Of a stretch of 34,120 nt of DNA, positions 15,601 to 22,798 are shown one piece after another; position 1 is the stretch's first letter; the number at the start of each line of letters is the position of its first letter. The notes below the pieces were generated by a model. The model did not search any database and had not been told where the DNA came from. It saw nothing but the letters and a program-made list of their open reading frames with translations. The position numbers were made by a program, and so were the translations under genes. Origin of the DNA: Micromonospora echinofusca (GTDB taxonomy: Bacteria > Actinomycetota > Actinomycetes > Mycobacteriales > Micromonosporaceae). The stretch is from contig NZ_WVUH01000024.1 in NCBI RefSeq assembly GCF_017614955.1, forward strand, positions 1-34,120, in the 5' to 3' direction.

Positions 15601-15700
15601 GGCCCGGCTGCTCGGCGCCGAGGACACCGGCGAGTTCCTCGACGAGTACCTGCGTACCGGCCGCCGGTCGCGGACCGCCATGGAACGCGTCCTCGGCTGA
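12677..15700 (+). CDS. glnE: bifunctional glutamine synthetase adenylyltransferase / adenylyl-removing enzyme
   Basis: Predicted 1007-aa GlnE, which adds AMP to, and removes it from, a tyrosine of GlnA1 in response to nitrogen status. Two nucleotidyltransferase halves are present and both look intact: MGKCGGGELNYVSDVDVIF from 218 (N-terminal deadenylylase half) and MGRLGGYESNYLSDADVLF from 733 (C-terminal adenylylase half). In each, the acidic pair binds metal. Each half is followed by its own linker motif, GPGGLRDIEFAVQLLQL and GRGGLADVEWAVQLIQL. Length matches mycobacterial GlnE (about 1000 aa). The ATG lies 11 bp after the amidotransferase stop, preceded only by a G-rich stretch. Its target glnA1 is about 5 kb downstream, on the other strand. 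A 58-bp repeat starts within a few bases of the stop. Confidence 0.96.
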   Translation: MSRPTRAPARLARYGFGVSDGDGGARAADLLGPTGLALWHPETQEPADPAAAELLTALSRAADPDLALRQLHRIVEAERRTAPEDAPSALLAALYADAGLRRRLVAVLGASSALGDHLVANPDQWTALATGPDGSAPTADGTLEATGPDGPAIPALRRAYRLALLRIAAADLTGGRALEQTMAALSALADATLTAAYGIAVAELPAGTPTPRLAVVAMGKCGGGELNYVSDVDVIFVAAGDDDLPAGTSIATRLIHICGLVAWPVDAALRPEGSRGPLVRTLASHLAYYRRWARTWEFQALLKARPAAGDLALAAEWIDQLAPLVWAAAARPEAVDDVRAMRRKIIDNIPPKELEREIKRGPGGLRDIEFAVQLLQLVHGRADETLRLPGTIPALRALVTGGYVGRADGEALLRGYRFLRGVEHRLQLQGLRRTHTVPTEPAALRWLAAALGYTAMPGRDAVEAFRADWVTHATEVRRLHAKLLYRPLLESVARVPADGLRLTPEAARHRLEILGFADPAGALRHLQALTGGVSRTAAIQRTLLPVLLSDFADAPEPDRGLLNYRQVSDKLGTTPWYLRLLRDSGPVARRLARVLSLSRYAADLLARDPEALRLLAEDPELTARPADVLRDGFTAAAARHADPVEAIRAVRALRRRELVRLACADVLSRAGALASTSTRGGADRPQGPATLGDIAAVGTALSDVTDATLAAALHIARAAKPAPPGLRFAIIGMGRLGGYESNYLSDADVLFVYDPAPGVPDDSASAAAHAIAEELRRLLGMPAPDPPLGVDADLRPEGRQGPLVRSLAAYAQYYARWSKVWEAQALLRARFVCGDADLGAEFETMVDRVRYPLDGLTREQVIEIRRIKARVETERMPRGADPATHTKLGRGGLADVEWAVQLIQLQHAGTVDALRGTRTLDALAAAADAGLVDPADAAAMTAGWRLAAQVRNALMLVRGRAGDQLPRHGVELAGVARLLGAEDTGEFLDEYLRTGRRSRTAMERVLG

Positions 15701-15762
15701 GGTGTTAGGAAGGGCCCCCTGTTATCGGATTCGGTATAGGAAGGGGCCCTTCCTAACACCTG
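15701..15762. repeat. 58-bp twin-palindrome element, copy 1
   Basis: Element proper at 15705-15762. Including the flank, GGTGTTAGGAAGGGCCC (15701-15717) is perfectly complementary to 15744-15760, a 17-bp stem. It begins at the glnE stop codon and lies between convergent genes, so a bidirectional terminator role is plausible for this copy. Confidence 0.9.
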
Positions 15763-15791
15763 AGTCCGGAGCGCATGAACGCTGAGCGCTC

Positions 15792-17438
15792 TCAGCCGCC
15801 GAGCGTGTACGTGCCGGCCCGGGGCACGGTCACCGTCGACCAGTGTCCGGCCGGGGCGAGGGTGGCCCCGCCGTCCACGGTCAGCCAGCGGCTGTACCGC
15901 ACCCGCAGGTCGATGGTGCCCGCCGCCGGGGCCCGGAACGTCACCGAGGCGGCCGTCCAGCCGACCAGTTCGCCCGGCGTCCCGACGAGCGGTTCCGGGT
16001 CGGTGACCGCGTACAGCCGCCAGTGCCGGTCCGACCAGACCGGGGTCAGGTACGGCAGGCCGGTGGCGACCAGTTCCGCCTCGGCCCGACCCACCCAGGA
16101 CAGCGCGGTGTCCGGTACCGCCACGTACTGCACCGCGTTGTCGGCCAGCCAGGACCGGTACGACCCGGCGGTCAGCGGCACCCTGGTCCCGGCCGCCCCG
16201 GGGACGGTCGTGAAGAACAGCGGGTTCCGGTCGATGTCCGCCTGCCGCAGCCAACCCCGGGCCAGCGGTACGTCACCCAGGTGGGCGGCCTCCCAGTAGT
16301 TGCGGGTCGGCGGGATCTCCACCCGACCGGTCAGGCCCCGCCGGTCCAGTTCGGCGCGCAGCGGCGAGAAGTAGCCCGGGTCGGCCGGCGCGTCGCCCAT
16401 GCTGCGCAGGTCGGCGACCACCACCGGCGGCTGCCACCAGCAGACCACGCCGAGGAGCAGCACCAACGCCACCCCACCGGCGGGCTGCCCGACGATCCGC
16501 GCCGACACCCGCCGGGCCAACCGGCGGTGCAGCGGGCCGGGCAGGGTGGCGCACGCCGCGAGAACCGGCAGCGCGAACATCACCACCAGCCGGGTCGCGT
16601 TCAACCCGACCGGGGTGTGCAGCAGTGCGGCGGCCAGCACCCCGACCGCCGACAGCACGGCACCCACCCGTACCGGCCGGTACGCCACCAGGCCGGCCAC
16701 CACCAGGCTGGTCAGCACCGCGTGCACCGTGTCGGTACGGCTGATGTTCATCCAGCCGCCCTCGCCGAACGCCCACCCGGTCACCGCCAGGGGCCCGGCG
16801 GCGGCCAGCCCGAGCAGCAGCCCCGGGACGTACCGGCGGAAACCCGACGCGGTGTCCGGCACGCTGCCGAGCAGCAGCGCCGCGCCCACCAGCCCGACGA
16901 AGAGCCCGGCCACCGGCGAGGTCGCCGACGCCAGCAGCGCCCCGCCGGCCGCCCCGCCGTACCGCAGCCAGCGTGTCGCGCGCGGCTGCCCGCCGGGGCC
17001 GGACTGCGTCGCCCCGTCGACGGTCAACGCGAGCAGCGCCAGCAGCCCGAACGCCACCCCCAGCCCGTAGGTGACCCGGCCGGAGACCAGGTTGCCGGCG
17101 ATGCAGACCACCCCGACCAGGCTGCCCGCCCAGGGCCGGGGCACCCGGGCCCGGACCAGCAGCGCGGCGAACGCGGCGGACGCCACCACCAGCGCCAGGA
17201 CCCCGGTGGGACGTACCCCGAGCAGGGCCATCACCGGCGGGGAGACCAGGCTGTAGCCGAACGCGTGCACCCCGCCGTACCAGCGCAGGTCCACCGGGGC
17301 GGCACCGTGCTCGGCGAAGAACCCCGCGCGGGCCACCTGTGCGGACAGGTCCGAACCCATGATCGGCAGGGCCAGGTACACCGCGCCGAGCACGACGGCG
17401 CCGACAGCGGAGACCAGCACCACCCGACCGCCCCGCAT
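15792..17438 (-). CDS. polytopic membrane protein, GT-C-like, unknown function
   Basis: Predicted 548-aa integral membrane protein. The first 400 residues alternate hydrophobic segments (roughly 11-13) with short loops. An extracytoplasmic region follows, with RVEIPPTRNYWEAAHL and SWLADNAVQYVAVPDTA, then a short beta-rich C-terminal domain ending in TVTVPRAGTYTLGG. The layout of many membrane helices plus an outer C-terminal domain, and the first loop (SDLSAQVARAGFF), are typical of lipid-sugar-dependent glycosyltransferase relatives, but I see no decisive catalytic motif. The ATG at 17438 is chosen because GGGAGG lies 5 nt upstream; the GTG at 17444 would sit on it. It is divergent from the MptB-like pair, 35 bp away, suggesting shared envelope-glycan work. 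Confidence 0.75.
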   Translation of the reverse strand: MRGGRVVLVSAVGAVVLGAVYLALPIMGSDLSAQVARAGFFAEHGAAPVDLRWYGGVHAFGYSLVSPPVMALLGVRPTGVLALVVASAAFAALLVRARVPRPWAGSLVGVVCIAGNLVSGRVTYGLGVAFGLLALLALTVDGATQSGPGGQPRATRWLRYGGAAGGALLASATSPVAGLFVGLVGAALLLGSVPDTASGFRRYVPGLLLGLAAAGPLAVTGWAFGEGGWMNISRTDTVHAVLTSLVVAGLVAYRPVRVGAVLSAVGVLAAALLHTPVGLNATRLVVMFALPVLAACATLPGPLHRRLARRVSARIVGQPAGGVALVLLLGVVCWWQPPVVVADLRSMGDAPADPGYFSPLRAELDRRGLTGRVEIPPTRNYWEAAHLGDVPLARGWLRQADIDRNPLFFTTVPGAAGTRVPLTAGSYRSWLADNAVQYVAVPDTALSWVGRAEAELVATGLPYLTPVWSDRHWRLYAVTDPEPLVGTPGELVGWTAASVTFRAPAAGTIDLRVRYSRWLTVDGGATLAPAGHWSTVTVPRAGTYTLGG

Positions 17439-17473
17439 GCCCACCTCCCGACCGCGACCACCGTACTGGCAGC

Positions 17474-18877
17474 ATGTCCGGCGTGCCCCACCACCTCGCC
17501 CGCTACGGCGGCCTGCTCGGCTCGATCCTGCTGGCGGTGGCCGCGTTCCTCGGCGGCGCCCTACCCGACCTGCGGCCGAAGGTCACCCCGGTCAGCATCT
17601 GGCAGGGCGAGCACGGGCCGCTGATCATTCTGCTGTGGCTGGCCGGTACCGCCCTGCTCGCCTGGGCCTGGTGGACGCTGCGCGACCGGGTGCCGTCCGC
17701 GCGCTGGGCGCTGGTCACCGCCGGGCTCTGGCTGCTCCCGCTGCTGGTGGCGCCGCCGCTGGGCAGCCGGGACGTCTACGCGTACGCCTGCCAGGGCGCG
17801 ACCTGGGCCGCCGGGGGCGACCCGTACACCCAGGGGGTCTCCGCGCTGCCCTGCCCCTGGCTGGACTCGATCTCGCTGATCTGGCGGGACACCCCGGCGC
17901 CGTACGGGCCGTTCTTCGTGCTGATCTCCGGTGGGGTGGTCGCCGCCACCGACTCACTGACCCTGATCATCGCCGTGTTCCGGCTGGTCGCCGTGGCCGG
18001 CGTCGTACTCACCGCGCTCTGCCTGCCGGTGCTCGCCCGGCACGCCGGGGTGCCCGTCGAACGGGCCCTCTGGCTGGGCCTGGCCTCCCCGCTGGTCGGC
18101 GTGCACCTGGTCTCCGGCGCGCACAACGACGCGCTGATGATCGGTCTGCTGGTCGCCGGCCTCGCCGTGATCGTGTCCCGGCCCGGCCGCCCCGGATTCC
18201 TGCTCGCCGGTGGTGCACTGCTCGGCCTGGCCGGCGCGATCAAGGTGACCGCGCTGGTGGTGGTGCCGTTCGCCGCACTGCTGGCAGTCGTCGGGGCGTA
18301 CCGGCTGAAAAAGCTGGTCCGCGACGGCGGGTGGGTGGCCGGCGGCGCGGCCGGTGCGGTGGTGGCCGCGACCCTCGCCGCGGGCCTGGACTTCGGCTGG
18401 GTGGCCGGGCTGTCCCGCAGCGGCGACGCGATCGCCTGGAGTTCCCCGCCGACCGCCGTCGGACAGACCATCGGCTACCTGGCGGTCCTCGGTGGCTGGC
18501 ACGTCGACGCGCTGCCGGCCGCCCGCGCCGCCGGGGTGGCCGTCCTCGCCGTGCTGCTGGTCTGGCTCTGGTGGCGCTCCCGCACCCGCGACCCGCTGTG
18601 GGGCGCGGCGCTGGCCCTGGCCGCCACCGTCGCCCTCGCCCCGGTGTTCCACCCCTGGTACTCCACCTGGCCGCTGGTCCTGCTCGCCGCCAGCGCGGTC
18701 CGGACCCGCTGGTTCGCCGTGGTCACCGTGGCGGTCAGCTTCATGGTGCTGCCCGACGGGACCGGCCTGCCCCGGTACACCAAGATGCCCGGGGCCCCGC
18801 TGATGACGCTGATCGTGATCGCGGTCGCCGTGCACTTGGTACGGTCGGCGCGGAGGACCGGCCAGCGGAGCGGGTGA
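17474..18877 (+). CDS. MptB-like polyprenol-phosphomannose-dependent alpha-1,6-mannosyltransferase, copy 1
   Basis: Predicted 467-aa GT-C membrane glycosyltransferase, expected to extend mannose chains of cell-envelope lipoglycans from polyprenyl-phosphate mannose. Seen: a hydrophobic start, then the signature LGSRDVYAYACQG with Asp100, the likely catalytic aspartate of the first outer loop, then WRDTPAPYGP and HLVSGAHNDALMIGLL. The conserved AGAIKVTALVVVPFA and FHPWYSTWPLVLLA blocks follow, and about 10-12 membrane segments are visible. The family assignment to MptB is from these blocks. It is shorter than mycobacterial MptB. Its stop is 4 bp before the start of a second, closely similar gene. 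Start ATG at 17474 lacks a good ribosome binding site. Confidence 0.88.
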   Translation: MSGVPHHLARYGGLLGSILLAVAAFLGGALPDLRPKVTPVSIWQGEHGPLIILLWLAGTALLAWAWWTLRDRVPSARWALVTAGLWLLPLLVAPPLGSRDVYAYACQGATWAAGGDPYTQGVSALPCPWLDSISLIWRDTPAPYGPFFVLISGGVVAATDSLTLIIAVFRLVAVAGVVLTALCLPVLARHAGVPVERALWLGLASPLVGVHLVSGAHNDALMIGLLVAGLAVIVSRPGRPGFLLAGGALLGLAGAIKVTALVVVPFAALLAVVGAYRLKKLVRDGGWVAGGAAGAVVAATLAAGLDFGWVAGLSRSGDAIAWSSPPTAVGQTIGYLAVLGGWHVDALPAARAAGVAVLAVLLVWLWWRSRTRDPLWGAALALAATVALAPVFHPWYSTWPLVLLAASAVRTRWFAVVTVAVSFMVLPDGTGLPRYTKMPGAPLMTLIVIAVAVHLVRSARRTGQRSG

Positions 18878-18881
18878 CCCG

Positions 18882-20429
18882 GTGACAGGTGACGACCAGG
18901 CAGCCCGTGACGTCCCGGCGGCCCGCGATGTCCCGGCGGCCCGGCACCGGCTCGTGCGGTGGGGCGGGCTGGCCGGCGCGGTGCTGCTCGCCGTCGCCGC
19001 GTACCTCGGCGGGGCCCTGCCGACACTGTCGGGTGGGCCGCTCGCCGGCCGGTACGGGCCGTGGCCGGTGCTCGCCTGGCTGGCCGGTACCGCCCTGCTC
19101 ACCGGCGCCTGGTGGGCCCTGCGGCACGGCACACCGGGTACCCGCTGGGTGCTCGCCACGGTGGCCCTCTGGCTGCTGCCACTGCTGGTCGCCCCGCCGC
19201 TGGGCAGCCGCGACGTCTACTCGTACGCCTGCCAGGGCTGGCTGTACGCGACCGGCGGCGACCCGTACGCGGTCGGCCCCGCCGGAGCCGGCTGCCCCTG
19301 GGTGGACGCGGTCGCCCCGATCTGGCGGGACACTCCCGCCCCGTACGGCCCGGTCTTCGTGGCCCTCGCCGGGCTGGCCACCGACCTCGGCGGCACCCTG
19401 ACCGGCGCCCTCGTCGTCCTGCGGCTCCTCGCCCTGGCCGGGGTACTGCTCACCGCCGCCTGCCTGCCCGAACTGGCCCGCCGCTGCGGCGTCGGCCCGC
19501 AGCGGGCCCACTGGCTGGTCTTGGCCTGCCCGCTGGTCGGCGTGCACCTGGTCTCCGGCGCACACAACGACGCGGTCATGCTCGGCCTGCTCGCCGCCGC
19601 CCTGCTGCTGGTGGTCCGCCACCCCGGCCGTCCCGGGCCGCTGCTGGCCGGCGGTGCCCTGCTCGGCCTCGCCGTGGCGGTCAAGGCCACCGCCATCGTG
19701 GTGCTGCCGTTCGCCGCGCTGGCCGGCCTCGCCGGGCTGTACCGACCCCGCCGGCTCGCCGCCGACGGGGCCTGGGTGGTCGCCGGAACCGGGGCGGCGC
19801 TGGTCGCCGCCACCGGACTCTCCGGACTCGGTCCCGGCTGGGTCGGCGCCCTGACCAGCAGCGGAGACTCGAAACAGTGGACCTCCCCGCCCACTGCCGT
19901 CGGCCTCGTCATCGACTACGCCGGCCGGCTCGTCGGGCGGGACCCGGACGCCGTACCGGTCACCCGGGCCGTCGCGGTGGTACTGCTCGCCCTGCTGATC
20001 GTGGTGCTGTTCTGGCGGGCCTGGGTACGACTGCGTGGGGTCGGTACCGCCGTCGACCAGGTGGGCCGGCTCGGTCCGGGACGCAACCGGGTCGCCCGGC
20101 TGGACGCGGCCCGTCCCCGGGTGGCGTTGACCGGCGCCGGGCTCGCCCTGACCGCCACCGTCGTACTCGCCCCGGTCTTCCACCCCTGGTACGCCACCTG
20201 GCCGCTGCTGCTGCTCGCCGTCACGATGACCCGGACCGACTGGTTCCTGCTGCCGTGCGCGGTGGCGGCCTTCCTCGTCCTGCCCGACGGCACCAGCCTG
20301 GCCCGCTACACCAAGGCCCCCGGCGCCATCCTGATGACCGCTCTGCTGACCCTCCTGCTGCTGGTGCTGGTAAGGAAGGGCCCCCTGTTAACGCATTCGG
20401 TAGAGGAAGGGCCCCCTATTAACACCTGA
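18882..20429 (+). CDS. MptB-like alpha-1,6-mannosyltransferase, copy 2, with repeat-derived C-terminus
   Basis: Predicted 515-aa paralogue of the preceding protein, sharing LGSRDVYSYACQG (Asp111), WRDTPAPYGP, HLVSGAHNDAVMLGLL and FHPWYATWPLLLLA. Same inferred role in envelope mannan synthesis. It differs by a longer N-terminus, with a duplicated RDVPAA, and by an inserted basic loop between two late membrane segments. Its last 18 residues, from about 498 (RKGPLLTHSVEE onward), and its TGA stop are encoded by a 58-bp dispersed element, replacing the unrelated tail of the first copy (RSARRTGQRSG). The original stop was thus probably lost or moved when the element arrived. The GTG start is 4 bp after the previous stop, implying coupled translation. 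Confidence 0.88.
   Translation: MTGDDQAARDVPAARDVPAARHRLVRWGGLAGAVLLAVAAYLGGALPTLSGGPLAGRYGPWPVLAWLAGTALLTGAWWALRHGTPGTRWVLATVALWLLPLLVAPPLGSRDVYSYACQGWLYATGGDPYAVGPAGAGCPWVDAVAPIWRDTPAPYGPVFVALAGLATDLGGTLTGALVVLRLLALAGVLLTAACLPELARRCGVGPQRAHWLVLACPLVGVHLVSGAHNDAVMLGLLAAALLLVVRHPGRPGPLLAGGALLGLAVAVKATAIVVLPFAALAGLAGLYRPRRLAADGAWVVAGTGAALVAATGLSGLGPGWVGALTSSGDSKQWTSPPTAVGLVIDYAGRLVGRDPDAVPVTRAVAVVLLALLIVVLFWRAWVRLRGVGTAVDQVGRLGPGRNRVARLDAARPRVALTGAGLALTATVVLAPVFHPWYATWPLLLLAVTMTRTDWFLLPCAVAAFLVLPDGTSLARYTKAPGAILMTALLTLLLLVLVRKGPLLTHSVEEGPPINT
20371..20428. repeat. 58-bp twin-palindrome element, copy 2
   Basis: Same orientation as copy 1. It contains AAGGAAGGGCCCCCTGTTAA and GAGGAAGGGCCCCCTATTAA around GCATTCGG. 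It overlaps the 3' end of the second MptB-like gene and supplies its last 18 codons and its stop. Confidence 0.93.
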
Positions 20430-20604
20430 ACGCCGGGCAGCGGGTGCGGGCCACCCGCCACGGCCGCCACGCGGTCGAGTCGTGCGCAGTCGACCTGCTG
20501 ATCCGGGTGGTACGCGAGCTGACTGCGGCACTGCCCGGCCGGGAGCGCCCGGCGGACGGGCCGGCGGGTCGGCCGTCCAGCCACGGCGGCGCGTCCACCG
20601 ACGG
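20429..20604 (+). pseudogene. 176-bp islet between inverted 58-bp elements, possible gene remnant
   Basis: One plus-strand frame is open throughout and strongly GC3-biased, with a helical-looking segment (HAVESCAVDLLIRVVRELTA). It has no convincing start or ribosome binding site, and its stop (TAA) falls within the next repeat copy. It looks like a piece of a former coding region trapped between copies 2 and 3. I do not recognise the parent gene. It could instead be non-coding GC-rich DNA. Confidence 0.35.
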
Positions 20605-20662
20605 CAGGTGTTAACAAGGGACCCTTCCTCTACCGAATGCGTTAACAGGGGGCCCTTCCTTA
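20605..20662. repeat. 58-bp twin-palindrome element, copy 3 (inverted)
   Basis: Opposite orientation to copies 1 and 2; begins CAGGTGTTAACAAGGG and ends CCCTTCCTTA. It ends 11 bp before the winged-helix gene, and its last two bases are the first two bases of that gene's -10 box. Confidence 0.93.
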
Positions 20663-20666
20663 TGCT
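20661..20666 (+). promoter_or_regulatory. -10 box of winged-helix gene, overlapping repeat copy 3
   Basis: TATGCT, 7 nt before the GTG at 20674. The first two bases belong to the 58-bp element, and any -35 must lie inside the element. Confidence 0.5.
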
Positions 20667-20673
20667 CGGGGCC

Positions 20674-20979
20674 GTGCCTGTTACGACACCGGAACGTCCC
20701 ACCCCCGGGTGGACCTTCCTGACCAACCATGCCCACGTCCTGCTCGCCCTGGCCCGGGACCCCCAGGCCCGACTACGGGATGTGGCGGATCTCGTCGGCA
20801 TCACCGAGCGCGCCGCCCAGGGCATCGTGGCGGACCTCGAATCGGGCGGTTACCTGACCCGGGAACGGGTGGGTCGGCGTAACCGGTACACGATCAACCA
20901 GGCGGGTCGGTTCCGGCACCCGGCCGAGGAGGAACATGCCGTCGGCGAGCTGATCCGGATCTTCCAGCAGGACGGGTGA
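20674..20979 (+). CDS. small winged-helix (MarR/IclR-like) DNA-binding protein
   Basis: Predicted 101-aa protein that is essentially one winged helix. GWTFLTNHAHVLLALARDP forms the first helix, LRDVADLVGITERAAQGIVADL the helix-turn-helix, and GYLTRERVGRRNRYTIN the wing. A short dimerisation-like helix (ELIRIFQQ) ends the protein. Such single-domain regulators are common in actinomycetes; the target is unknown. I chose the GTG at 20674 because TATGCT lies 7 nt upstream, fitting a leaderless mRNA; an ATG at 20662 overlaps that box. The promoter abuts a 58-bp repeat. The stop region GGGTGACGGTGG recurs 26 bp downstream. Confidence 0.82.
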   Translation: MPVTTPERPTPGWTFLTNHAHVLLALARDPQARLRDVADLVGITERAAQGIVADLESGGYLTRERVGRRNRYTINQAGRFRHPAEEEHAVGELIRIFQQDG

Positions 20980-21013
20980 CGGTGGTCGTACCGCCTCCAG
21001 GGTGACGGTGGCC

Positions 21014-21040
21014 GGGTCACCGGTGTGCCGCCGGTGACCC
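21014..21040. terminator. hairpin downstream of winged-helix gene
   Basis: GGGTCACCGG (21014-21023), 7-nt loop, CCGGTGACCC (21031-21040): 10-bp perfect stem, no T-tract. Likely terminator for the plus-strand gene. Confidence 0.55.
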
Positions 21041-21054
21041 GTCGGGGTACGGAA

Positions 21055-21099
21055 ACGGCTCAGGGCCGGTCCGTGGTGAGCGGACCGGCCCCGAGCCGT
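21055..21099 (-). terminator. long hairpin terminator of glnA1
   Basis: ACGGCTC then GGGCCGGTCC (21055-21072), loop of 9, then GGACCGGCCC then GAGCCGT (21082-21099): a 17-bp stem with one internal mismatch. It lies 13 bp beyond the glnA1 stop and can serve both strands. Confidence 0.7.
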
Positions 21100-21112
21100 C
21101 GGGTGGATCGGT

Positions 21113-22537
21113 TCAGCAGTCGAAGTACATGGCGAACTCGTGCGGGGTCGGCCGCAGGCGGACCGGGTCGACCTCGTTGGCGCGCTTCCACTCGACCCAG
21201 GTGGAGATCAGGTCCGGCGTGAAGACGCCACCCTCCAGCAGGTAGTCGTGGTCGGCCTCCAGCGCGTCGAGCACCTCGGAGAGCGAACCCGGTACCTGCT
21301 TGACCGAGCCCCACTCCTCCGGCGGCAGGTCGTACAGGTCCTTGTCGATCGGCGCCGGCGGCTCGATCTTGTTCTTGATGCCGTCCAGGCCGGCCATCAT
21401 CATCGCCGCGAAGGCGAGGTACGGGTTGCTCGACGGGTCCGGTACGCGGAACTCGACCCGCTTGGCCTTGGCGTTGCTGCCGGTCACCGGGATGCGGGTG
21501 CAGGCGGAGCGGTTGCGCTGCGAGTAGACCAGGTTGACCGGGGCCTCGAAGCCCGGCACCAGCCGACGGTACGAGTTGACCGTCGGGTTGGTGAAGGCGA
21601 GCAGCGACGGCGCGTGGTGCAGCAGACCACCGATGTACCAGCGGGCCGTGTCGGACAGGCCGGCGTAGCCGGTCTCGTCGTAGAACAGCGGCTCACCGTT
21701 GAGCCAGAGGCTCTGGTGGGTGTGCATGCCGGAGCCGTTGTCCCCGAAGATCGGCTTGGGCATGAAGGTCGCGGTCTTGCCGGCCGCCCAGGCTTCGTTC
21801 TTGATGATGTACTTGAAGAGCTGGAGCTGGTCGGCCGAGTGCAGCAGCGTCGAGAACCTGTAGTTGATCTCGGACTGCCCGGCGGTGCCCACCTCGTGGT
21901 GCGAGCGCTCCACGGTGAAGCCCGCGTCCACCAGCCGGCGGACCATGCTGTCCCGCAGGTCGGCGAGGTGGTCGACCGGCGGGACCGGGAAGTAGCCACC
22001 CTTGTACGCGGTCTTGTAGCCGCGGTTGCCGCCCTCCTCCTCCCGGCCGGTGTTCCAGGCGCCCTCGATCGAGTCGATGTGGTAGTACGCCTGGTGCCCC
22101 GAGGTCTCGTACCGGATGGAGTCGAAGACGTAGAACTCTGCCTCGGCACCGAAGTACGCGGTGTCCGCGATGCCGCTCGCGGCGAGGTACGCCTCGGCCT
22201 TCTTGGCCACGTTCCGCGGGTCCCGGGAGTACGCCTCGCGGGTGAACGGGTCGTGGATGAAGAAGTTCAGCGCGAGGGTCTTCTGGGCCCGGAACGGGTC
22301 GATGAAGGCGCTGGCGACGTCCGGGAGCAGGAGCATGTCCGACTCGTGGATCGCCTGGAAACCACGGATCGAGGAACCGTCGAACGCGAGGCCGTCGGCG
22401 AAGACGCTCTCGTCGAACGACTCGACCGGCAGGTTGAAGTGCTGCATCACGCCGGGCAGGTCACAAAAACGTACGTCGACGAACTTTACGTCCTCGTTCT
22501 TGAGGTATCGCAGGAGTTCCTCGGGATTGGCGAACAC
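21113..22537 (-). CDS. glnA1: type I glutamine synthetase, adenylylation-regulated
   Basis: Predicted 474-aa GSI-beta glutamine synthetase, the main ammonia-assimilating enzyme (glutamate + NH3 + ATP to glutamine), a dodecamer in the cytoplasm. Seen: [15 protein letters not shown], the catalytic loop FDGSSIRGF, Glu132/Glu134 in [53 protein letters not shown], and the adenylylation site DLYDLPPEE with Tyr402, the target of GlnE. The GTG at 22537 gives MFANPEELL, like Streptomyces GlnA (MFQN...), with AGGAGG 4 nt upstream; an ATG at 22558 would place that site inside the gene. A three-half-site GlnR box and a -10 (TAGCGT, minus strand, 22585-22580) lie upstream. Nothing is missing. Confidence 0.97.
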   Translation of the reverse strand: MFANPEELLRYLKNEDVKFVDVRFCDLPGVMQHFNLPVESFDESVFADGLAFDGSSIRGFQAIHESDMLLLPDVASAFIDPFRAQKTLALNFFIHDPFTREAYSRDPRNVAKKAEAYLAASGIADTAYFGAEAEFYVFDSIRYETSGHQAYYHIDSIEGAWNTGREEEGGNRGYKTAYKGGYFPVPPVDHLADLRDSMVRRLVDAGFTVERSHHEVGTAGQSEINYRFSTLLHSADQLQLFKYIIKNEAWAAGKTATFMPKPIFGDNGSGMHTHQSLWLNGEPLFYDETGYAGLSDTARWYIGGLLHHAPSLLAFTNPTVNSYRRLVPGFEAPVNLVYSQRNRSACTRIPVTGSNAKAKRVEFRVPDPSSNPYLAFAAMMMAGLDGIKNKIEPPAPIDKDLYDLPPEEWGSVKQVPGSLSEVLDALEADHDYLLEGGVFTPDLISTWVEWKRANEVDPVRLRPTPHEFAMYFDC

Positions 22538-22606
22538 ACGTCCTCCTGGCACGTCCACTGGGTGGCTAGGCTGCTGGCGACGCTATGGCCGTGGGGTTGC
22601 CCGGCC

Positions 22607-22633
22607 GTGTCTTGAGTGTTTCTGCCGTGTTAC
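22607..22633 (-). promoter_or_regulatory. GlnR box of glnA1 (three half-sites)
   Basis: Read on the minus strand: GTAAC-N6-GAAAC-N6-GACAC, with exact 6-nt spacing throughout. This fits the GlnR pattern gTnAC-N6-GaAAC-N6-GtnAC apart from the first bases of the third site. It lies about 22 bp upstream of the -10 box, where GlnR sits to activate under nitrogen limitation. Confidence 0.75.
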
Positions 22634-22784
22634 GTCACTCGCGGAGCGTCATACGCGCCGCTCAGCCGTCATCCGATGTCCGTTCGGACGATACCCGTAG
22701 GCGCCGGTCCCCGCTAATTCACGCTGTTAATCCCATTTGCCGTCATCTGCCGAACCGGTGCCCGGGGCCCGGAGGTGCCCTGGC

Positions 22785-22790
22785 TAACCT
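22785..22790 (+). promoter_or_regulatory. -10 box of leaderless RDD-gene transcript
   Basis: TAACCT, 8 nt before the GTG at 22799, no ribosome binding site. Confidence 0.5.
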
Positions 22791-22798
22791 TGGCTGCT

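Larger units (their letters stand above)
22538..22798 (-). promoter_or_regulatory. glnA1 / RDD divergent control region
   Basis: About 260 bp. It includes the glnA1 ribosome binding site (22542-22547), a -10-like TAGCGT (22585-22580 on the minus strand), the GlnR box and, at the far end, the RDD-gene -10 (22785-22790). The middle, about 22640-22750, is less GC-rich and has no recognised feature. Confidence 0.55.

Noticed and set aside
20371..20662. Insertion sequence
   Set aside because: Inverted copies enclose only 176 bp with no transposase; at most a non-autonomous element.
20482..20673. Longer start for the winged-helix protein
   Set aside because: The extension is translated repeat and islet sequence; the -10 box at 20661 and family length favour 20674.
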